The notes beneath the pieces were generated by a model. That model was not told where the DNA came from, did not search any database, and saw only the letters and a program-made list of their open reading frames with translations. A stretch of 64,000 bases of DNA. Origin: Myxococcus guangdongensis (lineage in GTDB: Bacteria; Myxococcota; Myxococcia; Myxococcales; Myxococcaceae). The stretch lies in assembly GCF_024198255.1 (NCBI RefSeq), contig NZ_JAJVKW010000008.1, forward strand, positions 1-64,000, in the 5' to 3' direction. Positions 34,437 to 43,700 of this stretch are shown piece after piece (position 1 is the first letter of the stretch; each line of letters begins with the position of its first letter). Both the position numbers and the translations under genes were made by a program.

Positions 34437-35734
34437 GCGCGCCCTCCGTGAGCGTCTCTCCGACTCCGTCTCCGTCCCCCTCGCCCACCACCACGCCCGC
34501 GGCTCCGGCGGCGAACGCCGGCTACGCGCTGCTCATCCTCACGCTCATCAACCTGGTCAACTACCTCGACCGATACATCGTCGCGGTGGCGCTGCCGGGC
34601 ATCCAGAAGGAGTTTGGCATCAACGACACCCAGTCGGGCCTGCTCGGCACCATGTTCATCGTGGTGTTCATGCTGGCCTCGCCGCTGGGTGGCTTTCTCG
34701 GTGACAGATATCCGCGCAGGCTGCTGGTCGCGGGCGGCGTGCTGTTGTGGAGTCTCGCCACGGGAGCCAGCGGGCTCGCCACGTCCTTCGTCGCGCTGCT
34801 CGTCGCTCGCGCGGTGATTGGCATCGGCGAGGCGGGCTATGGCGCGGTGGCGCCGAGCATCATCTCGGACCTCTACCCTCGTGAGCGGCGCACGCGGATG
34901 CTGGCGCTCTTCTACATCGCCATCCCGGTGGGAGCGGCCGCGGGTTATGGCCTGGGCGGGTGGCTGACGCAGAAGTATTCGTGGCACGTGGCCTTCTTCG
35001 CCGGAGGCGTGCCGGGCCTGATTCTGGGCGCGATGGCGTTCTTCATGCCGGAGCCCCAGCGCGGCGCCATGGACGGCCCGGACGCGCAGGTGAAGATGCC
35101 CTTCATGGTCGGCCTGAGAGGCCTGGGGCGCAACGCGGCCTTCTGGGCGGTGACGGCGGGCTACACGCTGATGACGTTCTCCATCGGCGGCCTGGGCTTC
35201 TGGATGCCGACGTACCTGGTGCGCGAGCGCGCCATGTCGGCGGACAGCTCCGGGTTCCTCTTCGGCGCGATTACCGCGGTGGCGGGCTTGTTGGGCACCG
35301 TGGCCGGTGGCTGGCTGGGCGACAAGTTGGACCGCAAGCGCGAGGGTGGCGGCCTGTGGATGTCGGGCATCGGCCTGCTGCTCGCGGCGCCGTGCATGTA
35401 CCTGGCGGTGCATCTGAAGGACGTGGGGCCCACGTTCGCGGCCATCGGCGCCGCGCAGTTCCTCATCTTCCTCAACAGCGGCCCCATCAACGCGGCCATC
35501 GTCAACTGCGTACCGCCCGCGTTCCGCGCCTTCGCGATGGGGCTCAACGTGCTGTGCATCCACCTGCTCGGGGATGCGATTTCGCCCACGCTCATCGGCA
35601 ACATCGCCGACGCGTCGAACCTGCGTACCGCCATCGCGGTGAACGCCCTGCCCGTACTGCTCGGCGGACTGGCGTTGCTGGTTGGCGCGCGGTTGTTCCG
35701 GGACGCGGTGCCTCGGGAGCGCGCTACCGCCTGA
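34433..35734 (+). CDS. Spinster-like MFS transporter
   Basis: 433 residues from ATG 34433. A 30-residue Ser/Pro/Thr-rich leader precedes twelve membrane segments. Typical Spns features: NLVNYLDRYIVAVALPGIQKEF, the MFS motif A GGFLGDRYPRR, and IGIGEAGYGAVAPSIISDLYP. Bacterial Spns proteins are related to animal sphingosine-1-phosphate and lysophospholipid transporters; substrate here is inferred only from family. The final codons (RERATA, stop) lie inside a duplicated segment shared with the next gene, read antisense. Confidence 0.9.
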   Translation: MSAPSVSVSPTPSPSPSPTTTPAAPAANAGYALLILTLINLVNYLDRYIVAVALPGIQKEFGINDTQSGLLGTMFIVVFMLASPLGGFLGDRYPRRLLVAGGVLLWSLATGASGLATSFVALLVARAVIGIGEAGYGAVAPSIISDLYPRERRTRMLALFYIAIPVGAAAGYGLGGWLTQKYSWHVAFFAGGVPGLILGAMAFFMPEPQRGAMDGPDAQVKMPFMVGLRGLGRNAAFWAVTAGYTLMTFSIGGLGFWMPTYLVRERAMSADSSGFLFGAITAVAGLLGTVAGGWLGDKLDRKREGGGLWMSGIGLLLAAPCMYLAVHLKDVGPTFAAIGAAQFLIFLNSGPINAAIVNCVPPAFRAFAMGLNVLCIHLLGDAISPTLIGNIADASNLRTAIAVNALPVLLGGLALLVGARLFRDAVPRERATA

Positions 35735-35930
35735 CCCGCCAGCCGCTCCACCTCCATGGCCAGCCGCTCGCCACCCGCGAGCAGCAGCGCCTTGAGGCGC
35801 GCGGTTGCCTGGCGCGCTACCGCCTGACGGCGTCCACCTTCGGCCGGTACTCGTCCGCCAGTCGCTCCACCTCCGTGGCCAGCCGCTCGCCATCCGCGAG
35901 CAGCAGCGCCTTGAGGCGCGCGCGGTTGCC
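35719..35930. repeat. tandem duplication of the acyltransferase 3' end
   Basis: Two adjacent copies. Copy A is 35719-35809 and copy B is 35812-35930. They share a perfect 17-base block (35719-35735 and 35812-35828). They also share a block of 74-76 bases (35736-35809 and 35855-35930) that differs by three substitutions and a two-base gap. Copy A lacks 26 bases present in B. Copy B is the true 3' end of the acyltransferase gene. Copy A still encodes the near-identical peptide ARLKALLLAGGERLAMEVERLAG on the minus strand, and carries the last codons and stop of the MFS gene on the plus strand. Confidence 0.85.
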
Positions 35931-37133
35931 CAGCATGAAGAACACGTCCACGTCCCGCCGCAGCACATCCGAGCGTTCGGAGAAGTAGAGCGTGAAGAGC
36001 GCCAGCGGCGGCACCGCGACGAAGGTAAACAACGCGAGGAACGCCCCCCCCAGCACGCCCGCCGTCACGGTGAGCGCCGCCCACCAGACGAGCATCACGA
36101 CGAAGCCCGTGAGGAACTTCACCGTGGCCTGCACATCGAGCTCCGCCTTGCGGCTGGCGGCCCGAGGCACCTGGTACGGCAGCCAGAAGAGCACGAGCCC
36201 CAATACGAACAGCGGCAGTCCGAACACGAGCGCGAGCAGGTTCTTCACGATGAACGACGTGACATTGCCCGGACGGTAGACGAGCGCCAGGTCCGACGGC
36301 CCTGTCGCGTGCACCAGGTCCAGCCGCCGCTTGAAGGACGTGAGCTGTGCACGCAAATCCTCGAAGCGCTCCGGCTCCTGCGTGCGGAACAACTGCACCC
36401 CACGCGCCCACAGGCGCAGTCGCTCCGCGTCCAGCGCCCCGCCCTGCTTGAACGCGAAGAGCTGCTCGGCGAGCTGAATCAACGGCAGGTCCGCCCACTG
36501 CTCCAGGTTGAGCGTCACCGCGCGCAGTCCCTCGGCGATGCGCTCGGTCAGAGCGCGCACCGACTCCTGCTCCGAAGCGGCATCCGCGGGCTGGAACGCA
36601 GTCGCATCAATGGCCGGCCCCACGTCGATGAGGACCTCGCTGCGGAAGACGTGCTTCTCCGCGTACGTGAGGCCCACGGGGACGATGCGCACCGGCGCGC
36701 CCTCGCGGACGGCACTCAGCGCGATGCGCGACGCCCCCGTCTTCAGCTCCGCGAGACCTGGCTCCGAGTGACTCTTGCCCTCGGGGAAGATGGTGATGGC
36801 GCGGCCCTGCACGAGCGCGCCCTTGGCGGCGTCGAGCGTGCCCTCGTTCCCCCCCATCTTCGTCGGGTCATCCTGCTTGCGATACACGGGCAGCGCGTCG
36901 AGCCCCTTCAGCAGCCAGCCGATGACGGGCATCCGGAACAGCGGCGCCTTCGCGAGGAAGGTCACCTTGCGGCGCGTGAGGATGAAGACGAGCCCCGGGT
37001 CGATGAGCCCATTGGGATGGTTGCCCACGAACAGCACGGGCCCCTCGGGCTCGGCGCCGGAGGCATTCACCTTCACCCGGTAGAACAGGCGCAGACACAC
37101 CGCCACCACGGCACGGACACAGGCGTAGAACAC
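35817..37133 (-). CDS. 1-acyl-sn-glycerol-3-phosphate acyltransferase-like protein
   Basis: 438 residues. The N-terminal 210 are a PlsC-type acyltransferase: GNHPNGLIDPG (His-x5-Asp rather than the common His-x4-Asp, as in eukaryotic Gpt-like members), FPEGKSHSEP, and PVRIVPVGLTY. The C-terminal half has two or three membrane segments (LLALVFGLPLFVLGLVLFWLPY, FLTGFVVMLVWWAALTVTAGVLGGAFLALF) and a helical tail. Probably acylates a glycerophosphate or ether-lipid precursor. GTG start with weak binding site. The 3' end has a partial duplicate directly downstream. Last gene of the long minus-strand block. Confidence 0.85.
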   Translation of the reverse strand: MFYACVRAVVAVCLRLFYRVKVNASGAEPEGPVLFVGNHPNGLIDPGLVFILTRRKVTFLAKAPLFRMPVIGWLLKGLDALPVYRKQDDPTKMGGNEGTLDAAKGALVQGRAITIFPEGKSHSEPGLAELKTGASRIALSAVREGAPVRIVPVGLTYAEKHVFRSEVLIDVGPAIDATAFQPADAASEQESVRALTERIAEGLRAVTLNLEQWADLPLIQLAEQLFAFKQGGALDAERLRLWARGVQLFRTQEPERFEDLRAQLTSFKRRLDLVHATGPSDLALVYRPGNVTSFIVKNLLALVFGLPLFVLGLVLFWLPYQVPRAASRKAELDVQATVKFLTGFVVMLVWWAALTVTAGVLGGAFLALFTFVAVPPLALFTLYFSERSDVLRRDVDVFFMLGNRARLKALLLADGERLATEVERLADEYRPKVDAVRR

Positions 37134-37168
37134 ACCAGGGACTGTACCTCACGCCGTGAGGCCAGCGC

Positions 37169-37690
37169 TCACGGGTACTTGTCCACCACCAGGATGACGC
37201 CCGTGTTGTCCTGCACCACGGAGAAACCCTTCATCGGGCTCGGGTAGGCAATCAACCCCTCGCCATCGCGGTCCCACCGCGCGTCGAGCAGGATTCCGCA
37301 GAACGGCACCGACATCGCGCCACTCTCCGGCAGGAACACGCGGTCATAGCGGCCGAACACGCGGTGCTTCGTCACGTAGAGCCGCCCGCCGATGCGCGCG
37401 CCGGGCAGCACCTTCTCCCCCTCGTCCCGGGGCAGCGCGATGACGAAGCTGTAGTTGTACCGAGCCGGGCCCGGGTGGTCCTGGATGGCGTCCACGATGA
37501 CCGGGAGCTTGTCGCCGGGCTTCAGCCCCAACCGCTCCATCTGCACCAGCGCGCCCTTCGGACACGTCCCCTCCGGCGGCATCCACTTGGGACGCTCCGG
37601 CGCATCGGTGACGTCCTGCGTGTGGCGACACCCCACGCCCCAGAGGCTCGTCAGCAAGAGCGCCATCCACCCCGTGGACCTGAGCCTCAT
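37169..37690 (-). CDS. predicted lipoprotein downstream of tamA
   Basis: 173 residues with lipoprotein signal (MALLLTSLWGVGC, Cys 21). The mature domain is beta-rich (RYNYSFVIALPRDEGEKVLPGARIGGRLYVTKHRVFG; GAMSVPFCGILLDARW) and unlike any family I know. Its ATG overlaps the tamA stop by one base (TGATG), so it is translationally coupled and may be an accessory of the TamA/TamB system or simply co-expressed. Confidence 0.75.
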   Translation of the reverse strand: MRLRSTGWMALLLTSLWGVGCRHTQDVTDAPERPKWMPPEGTCPKGALVQMERLGLKPGDKLPVIVDAIQDHPGPARYNYSFVIALPRDEGEKVLPGARIGGRLYVTKHRVFGRYDRVFLPESGAMSVPFCGILLDARWDRDGEGLIAYPSPMKGFSVVQDNTGVILVVDKYP

Positions 37691-40600
37691 CAGAACGTCC
37701 CGATGCTGAAGTGGAACTGCGTGCGCGCCTCGTTCACTTCCTCATCCGGGTCCAGGTTGAAGCCCACGTCGAACGCGAGCGGCCCCACCGGCGTCATGTA
37801 CCGCAGCCCCACGCCCGCCGCGTAGCGCAGCCGCTCCAGGTCCAACCGCGTCCTGTCCAGCCACAGGTTGCCCGCCTCGAAGAACAGGCCCAGATCCAGC
37901 GACGTCAGCGCCGGCAACCGCAGTTCCGCCTTGCCCAGCGTGAAGAGCTCACCGCCCTGACTCGCCGGCACCTGCCCCGCGAGCACCGCCTTCAGCTCGC
38001 CCGAGCACCCCGTCGGGCTGATGAGCGAACGACAGTCGCGCAGCCGCTGATGCAGCGCCTCGCGCACGTCCTCCGGCAGCACACCATCCTCACGGAAGCC
38101 GCGCAGGCTCGACGAGCCACCCAGGTAGAACAGCTTCGAGCCGATGGGCTGAGCCCCCGTCTCCATCGGGACGATGGTGCCCGCGCGCGCCGACAGCGCC
38201 AGGCTCGCCCTGCGCCCCAACGGGATGTAGCCACTGAGGCTGCTCGCCAGCTTCAGGCCGTTGATGGGGAACGCGGGCACGGCGTTGCCCGCCACGTCCG
38301 TGGGGCTCACGCTGATGCCGCGCGTGAGCTCCGCGCTGCTGATGAGCACCAGGCCGCGCCGGGGGTTCGTCGCGTCGTCACGGAAGTCGAGCGTGATTGC
38401 GGGCCGGAGCGAGTGCAGCACGAAGTCGCCGAACGGATAGCGCAGCCGCTCCTGGTCCGCGCGGTTGAGCAACTCCAGCACGCCAGCGCGAGAGCGCAGC
38501 CGGTTGTTCTCCACTTCGTACGACAGCGAGACGTTGAACCAGGACGCCACCGCCCAGTCCAGCGCCGCCGCCGCCGCGAGCCGCGAGGACACATACGAGG
38601 GCCGGTGCACGCGCTCGGCAATCAGGTCCAGTCGCGCGCCCACCTCGAAAGGCAACAGGAAGTACAGACGCGGCTGCGACAGCGCCAGGTTGCCACGGCC
38701 ACCCAGTCCGCTCAGGCCCTGGAGCTCCACATCACAGCCCGCCGAGGCGGCGCCGCCCGACTGCTCACAGGCGATTCGCCGGTCCCTCGACAACGCCTCC
38801 GCGCTCCAGCCCGCGTAGTTCACCTTGCCGCGCGCCAGCAGGCTCAGGCCCAGTCCATCCAGGTTGCGGTACGCCGTATCCAGCGTGATTCGAGGACCGT
38901 CGACGAGGAAGTAGCCGCCGGACACCTGGCCATCCAGACGGGGCCGCTCGTGCACCGTCACCACCACGTCCTTGGACTCCTCGCGCCGCGTGGGGTCCGC
39001 GAGCGCCACGTCCACCTGACGGAACAAACCCAACCGCGCGAGCCTGCGCTGTCCCTCGGTGAGCGAGTCCATGGCCAGCGGCTCACCCTCCTTCAGGTTC
39101 AGGTTGGCCATGATGAGGTCAGGGTCCGTGCGCGTCAGGCCCTGCACCAGCACCTTGCCCACCTTCACCTGGGGCCCCGTGTCCGCATGGAACACCACCG
39201 TCGCGACGGTGTCCCCCTCCTCCAACGAGGACTTCGTGGTGACGCGGGCGAAGAGATAGCCCTGCGCGCCCAGTCCGCGCTCCAGCGCGACGCGCGACGC
39301 CTCCACCGCCTCGAAGCTCAGCGGCAGCCCCTTGTGCACGCCCAGGCCCGAGGCCGTGGCGCGCGCGGCCTGGTCATCCGGGAACCCCTGGGGGTCGACC
39401 TGCTTCACGCGCGTCTGCGGCCCCTCCACCACATCGAAGTCCGCCGCCGCCGTGCGCGTGCGCGCATCCACCGTCAGCCCCCGGAGCGTCACCACCACGG
39501 AGAGGAAGCCCCGCTCGCGGTACTGCTCCATCATCGACTCCGTGGCCTCCAGCCACGCGTCCTCGACGTACACCGTGGCCGGGTCCGGCACCGGCTCCGT
39601 GGCGTCAGGCCGACGGCCGTGACGGCCCTCGACGTCCAGCGGGTCGTCCTGGAGTCGCATGTCCAGCTCGGGCTGGAGCTCCCCGGCGCGGATGCGCTCC
39701 GCCAGCACCTCCCTCAACGTGCCCGAGCCCAACGACGCGTTGCCGTGGAAGCGGACGTCGCTGACACGCAGCGGCTGTCCCTCGTCCACGTCGAAGGCCA
39801 GCACCGCCACCTCACCATCCGCCCGCAGCACCTCGCGGGCACGCACGCGCGCGTCGTGGAACCCTCGGTGCCGGTAGAACGACTCCACCCGCCGCGCCAG
39901 CCGTCCGGCCACCACCTCGTCGAGCGGCTCGGCCACGTCGTACGCCAGCACCCGCTCCAGCACCTCGGCCGGGAAGCGGTGGTTGCCGTGGAAGCGCACG
40001 CTGTAGCGAGGCCCCGCCGACAGCGGCACCGACACCGACGCGGCGCTGCCCTCCACCAGCACCGCGGGCGTGCCCACCTGCGCGCGCCAGTGCCCCGCCT
40101 CGCGCAGCACCGTGCGCAGTTGGTCCAGCCCCGCGTCCAGCCGCACGCGGTCGAACACCTCGCCGGGTCGCATCGCGAGCGCCGCCAGCAAGCGAGGCAG
40201 CGGCAGGCCCGGACTGCCGGAGAAGTTCACCTGTCGCACCAGCGTCGGCTGGCCCTCGGTGACGTGCAGCGACACCTGGATGCCCAGGGGCAGCGGCTCC
40301 TGCGTGGCCGTCACGCGCACGGAGTCGTAGCCCTTGCGCTGGTACGCCTGCAGCACGCCGGACACGGCGCCCTCGAGCTCCTCCTGGTCCAGCGGGCCGC
40401 CCTCGAGCAGGCCGCTGGCGTCGAGCAACTCCCCGTCCGTCAGCACCTGGTTCCCGTCGAAGCGCAGGCGCGCCAGCCGCGACACGGGCGTGAGCTGGAA
40501 CACCAGCCGCACCCCGCCACGCACTTCCTCCGCGCGCGCCACCACGTCCGAGAATCGCCCCGTGGCCCACAGCCGCTCCACCGAGCGGCGCACCAACGAG

Positions 40601-40776
40601 GGCATCAGCGACTGCCCCTTGCGCACCGCCACCAGCCCACTGAGCCCCTCGGCGTCCTCGCCGCCGGGCAGGTGCAGCTCCACGGCCACCACGTTCTGCC
40701 CCGCGGCGCGAGCCTCGGGCGTTTGGGCGTGCGCGGAGGCCGAGGCCAGGACGCACAGCCAGAGCCCCAGCGCCAC
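37690..40776 (-). CDS. tamA: TamA-like outer-membrane protein assembly factor (POTRA + Omp85 barrel)
   Basis: About 1028 residues from GTG 40776. Signal peptide (LGLWLCVLASASAHA), then a long N-terminal periplasmic part with about seven POTRA-like units. Their closing strands are visible, e.g. RLARLRFDGNQVLTDGELL, RYSVRFHGNHRFPAEVLERV, PLRVSDVRFHGNASLGSGTLREVL and VKVGKVLVQGLTRTDPDLIMANLNLKEG. The C-terminal 380 residues are a 16-strand Omp85 barrel with FDVGFNLDPDEEVN and a final Phe. POTRA number is more than the three of E. coli TamA. It lies directly downstream of tamB, 12 bases from its stop. The start is uncertain: GTG 40863 overlapping tamB is also open. Confidence 0.88.
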   Translation of the reverse strand: MALGLWLCVLASASAHAQTPEARAAGQNVVAVELHLPGGEDAEGLSGLVAVRKGQSLMPSLVRRSVERLWATGRFSDVVARAEEVRGGVRLVFQLTPVSRLARLRFDGNQVLTDGELLDASGLLEGGPLDQEELEGAVSGVLQAYQRKGYDSVRVTATQEPLPLGIQVSLHVTEGQPTLVRQVNFSGSPGLPLPRLLAALAMRPGEVFDRVRLDAGLDQLRTVLREAGHWRAQVGTPAVLVEGSAASVSVPLSAGPRYSVRFHGNHRFPAEVLERVLAYDVAEPLDEVVAGRLARRVESFYRHRGFHDARVRAREVLRADGEVAVLAFDVDEGQPLRVSDVRFHGNASLGSGTLREVLAERIRAGELQPELDMRLQDDPLDVEGRHGRRPDATEPVPDPATVYVEDAWLEATESMMEQYRERGFLSVVVTLRGLTVDARTRTAAADFDVVEGPQTRVKQVDPQGFPDDQAARATASGLGVHKGLPLSFEAVEASRVALERGLGAQGYLFARVTTKSSLEEGDTVATVVFHADTGPQVKVGKVLVQGLTRTDPDLIMANLNLKEGEPLAMDSLTEGQRRLARLGLFRQVDVALADPTRREESKDVVVTVHERPRLDGQVSGGYFLVDGPRITLDTAYRNLDGLGLSLLARGKVNYAGWSAEALSRDRRIACEQSGGAASAGCDVELQGLSGLGGRGNLALSQPRLYFLLPFEVGARLDLIAERVHRPSYVSSRLAAAAALDWAVASWFNVSLSYEVENNRLRSRAGVLELLNRADQERLRYPFGDFVLHSLRPAITLDFRDDATNPRRGLVLISSAELTRGISVSPTDVAGNAVPAFPINGLKLASSLSGYIPLGRRASLALSARAGTIVPMETGAQPIGSKLFYLGGSSSLRGFREDGVLPEDVREALHQRLRDCRSLISPTGCSGELKAVLAGQVPASQGGELFTLGKAELRLPALTSLDLGLFFEAGNLWLDRTRLDLERLRYAAGVGLRYMTPVGPLAFDVGFNLDPDEEVNEARTQFHFSIGTF

Positions 40777-40787
40777 CGCGGCGCGGG

Positions 40788-43700
40788 TTACTCGACCTCC
40801 CAGCTGAGCTTCAGCTCGAGCCCGAGGTTGCCAAACGAGGCTTCGCTGTTCTCGTTGTCCCACTGGGCCTGCGCGGAAAGTCTGTCGTCGAAGCGGTACT
40901 CGGCACGCGCCCGCGTTCCGCGCCCACTCACCGGTTGAGTCATCCCGATTTTAAGCTGCTCGCTGAGGAACTTCGACTCCAGTTGCGCGGTGGGCTCCGC
41001 TTGTCGGGTGGCGTCATTGTAGGTGGTGGATATCTGGAGGGACAAATCCCTCAGCACCGGATTGCTGGGAAGAAACCGCTGGACCTGCCGGTCCAGACCT
41101 GACGCGTTGAAGAGGGCCTCGGCCGCCAGCCCGGCCCCGGCCGACGCCGCGGTGTCCCGGTCCGACGAGGTGAACCCCAGGGTGAGCAGGGAGACGATGT
41201 CCCCTTCCACCAGCGCGGGCTCCGACGAGAGCAGAATCTGCGGGTCCGTGGGCTTGCCGAAGGCGTGCAGCTTCACCACGAACTCGCGCACCTGCGTCTG
41301 GGCCTGGACCTCGAAGACGGGCTCCAGGCTGGTGGCGTCCTGGAACTCCAGCTGCCCCTGGCTGATGGTGAAGGGGTTGTTGCGGAAGAACGCCTGGCTG
41401 CCCTCGGCCAGCTCCACCCGCCCCAACAGGCCCGGCCGCAGGTCCGTCCCCGTCAGCCGCACGTCCCCGAGCATCCGCGCCTTGGCCAGGTTGTTGTCCA
41501 CGCGCACGTCCCCGAAGTGGACGTTCACATCCCAGATGACCCAGGGCTTCAACGCCTCGCCCAGGGCCGCCGACGGCGAGGGCGCCTGCACCGGAGCGCG
41601 CTTCTGCATGGACTTCAGCAGCGCCTCCACGTCCAGCGCCTTCTGGTAGCGCATCTTGACGATGTCGATGCCACCCGTGACGGTGAAGCCCTTGGGCGGC
41701 CCCACCACCTGGAGCAGGCCGGAGAACGTCGCCGGCAGGTCCTCGGTGAGTCGGTACGGCACCTCGTCCAACTGCACCGTGAGGCCCAGTCGCTGGGGCA
41801 AGAAGCGCGACAGTCGCACGTCGCCGCGCGCGGACACCTTGCCCTCGTTGACCACGCCTCGCAGGTGCTCCAGCAGCACGCGCTGGCCCGTCAGCTCCAC
41901 GCGCCCGGACATGTTGCGGACGTTGATGGGCAGGTCCCTCATCGCCACACGCAGGTCCAACAGCTCCGCGCTCCCCACCACCGAGGGCGCATCCAGCGTC
42001 CCCGTCGCCTCCGCGTCCACGGTGAGCCGCCCCGTGGAGCGCTCCACCATCGACGGCAGCAGGGACTCCAGGAGGCGCAAATCCCCGCCTCCGCGCAGCG
42101 TCACGCCGATGCCGCCGCGCGTGGTCATCCAGCCGCCCATGTTCAGGTCCACGTACGGCCCGAGGAAGCGGAACGGCTGCACCTCCAGTCGCCCCTTCCC
42201 GAAGGCGAGCGAGATGGGCGCCGTGTTCTCCGCGCGCACGTCGTCACGCGACAGCGCCAGGCGGTCCACCGTCGCGCGCACCTGCGCGGCCTGGGGGTCC
42301 ATCAACGGCCCCTTCGCCGTGAGCGAGCCGGACACCTGGCCGGACACGCCCGCCCACAGCGGCTCCGCCGGCAGCAGCGTGCGAATCTCCGGCAGCGCCA
42401 GCGTGAGCGACGCGTCGTAGGGCCACGTGTCCTGCACCTTCATCTTCACGCGGCCGTTGGCGTCCTGGAAGGGCCGGCCCCAGACCTCGAAGTCCTTGCC
42501 CACCAGTCGCCCCGTGAGGTCCATGGCGCCCAGGTTGCGACCGTCCAGGGCGATGCGCGGCGACTTCAGCGTGACGTCCACCACGGGGATGTCGGACGTG
42601 CCGGAGACGACGCCGTCCATCACCATCGTCCCCGTGAGCCCCACGCGCTCGGCCAGCTCCGGCCCCACGGTCTCCCCGAGCGCAAGCCCATCCCCACCGA
42701 AGCGGTAGTCCAGCCCGCCGGCGAACAGCAGCGTGCCCTCGGCCCAGGTGCGGCCCAACGGGCCCTTCAACTCCGTGCGCTCGAGCACCATGGCCTTGCC
42801 GTCCACGAAGCGCAGCCGCGCCGCGCCGTCACCCATGCGCCGCCCGTAGTACGTGGTGTCCTTCACGTCGAAGGCCACCAGCCCCTCCAGCTTCTCGATG
42901 GGGCTGTCCACCTCCACGCGTCCGGACGCCGTGCCGCCCAGCGTGCCCTGCATCACCGCCAGCGACGGCGTGAGCCCCGCGACCACGTCGACCAGGTCCT
43001 CGGTGCGCCCCTGCGGGACGTTCACCTCCAGCTTCAGGTTGAGCAGCCGGCCGAAGCCCACCGCCGCCTTGCCGTAGTACTGCGTGCGCCCCTTCTGGCC
43101 GGTGAACGAGGGGAAGGCCAGCACCCCGTCCGAGTAGCCCAACTTCCCCTGCAGCACGCCCAGGTTGAAGCCCCAGAAGACGAAGTCGCGGAAGGACAGG
43201 CCCGACTCCACCTTCACCTCGGAGACGGGGCCCGTAATCGAGTACGTGGCGTTGCCGCGCCCCGCCCACTTCAGCCCGGCGATGTGGCCGAAGTCCGACA
43301 GGTCCACGTCGCCCTGGCCATGGATGTCCAACCCCAGGCCATTGCCGATGAGCAGCCCCACGTCGGCCTGCACGCGCGAGCGGCCCACCTCCGCCTGGAC
43401 GTGGTTGAAGGACACGCGGTCCGTCTGCAGCCGCACCTGCGCCTGCGCCCGCCCCTTGTCGAACTCCAGGATGTTGATGCCCTCGCTCGCGGGAGCGTCA
43501 TAGGCACGCGTGGCCAACCGGAAGCGTCCGGTGCGCAAATCCAATGGCCCCGACAGCGAGAAGCGCGGCAGCAGGTTGCCGGAGAGCTGCGCGTCGAGCG
43601 ACGCGGGGAAGTCCACCCACGAGCCCTTCACGCCCGCCTTGTCGAGGACGCGCGCGAGGGACGCATCCTCCGTCTTCAGGCGCACCTCCAGCGGGAGCAG

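Noticed and set aside
35719-35809. A separate small gene encoding the duplicated helix
   Set aside because: The frame has no own start with binding site and is best explained as the remnant of a duplication of the acyltransferase 3' end.
37711-40938. A 1075-residue plus-strand frame opposite tamA
   Set aside because: Composition (Arg, His, Gln, Leu) is the antisense signature; POTRA and barrel motifs lie on the minus strand.
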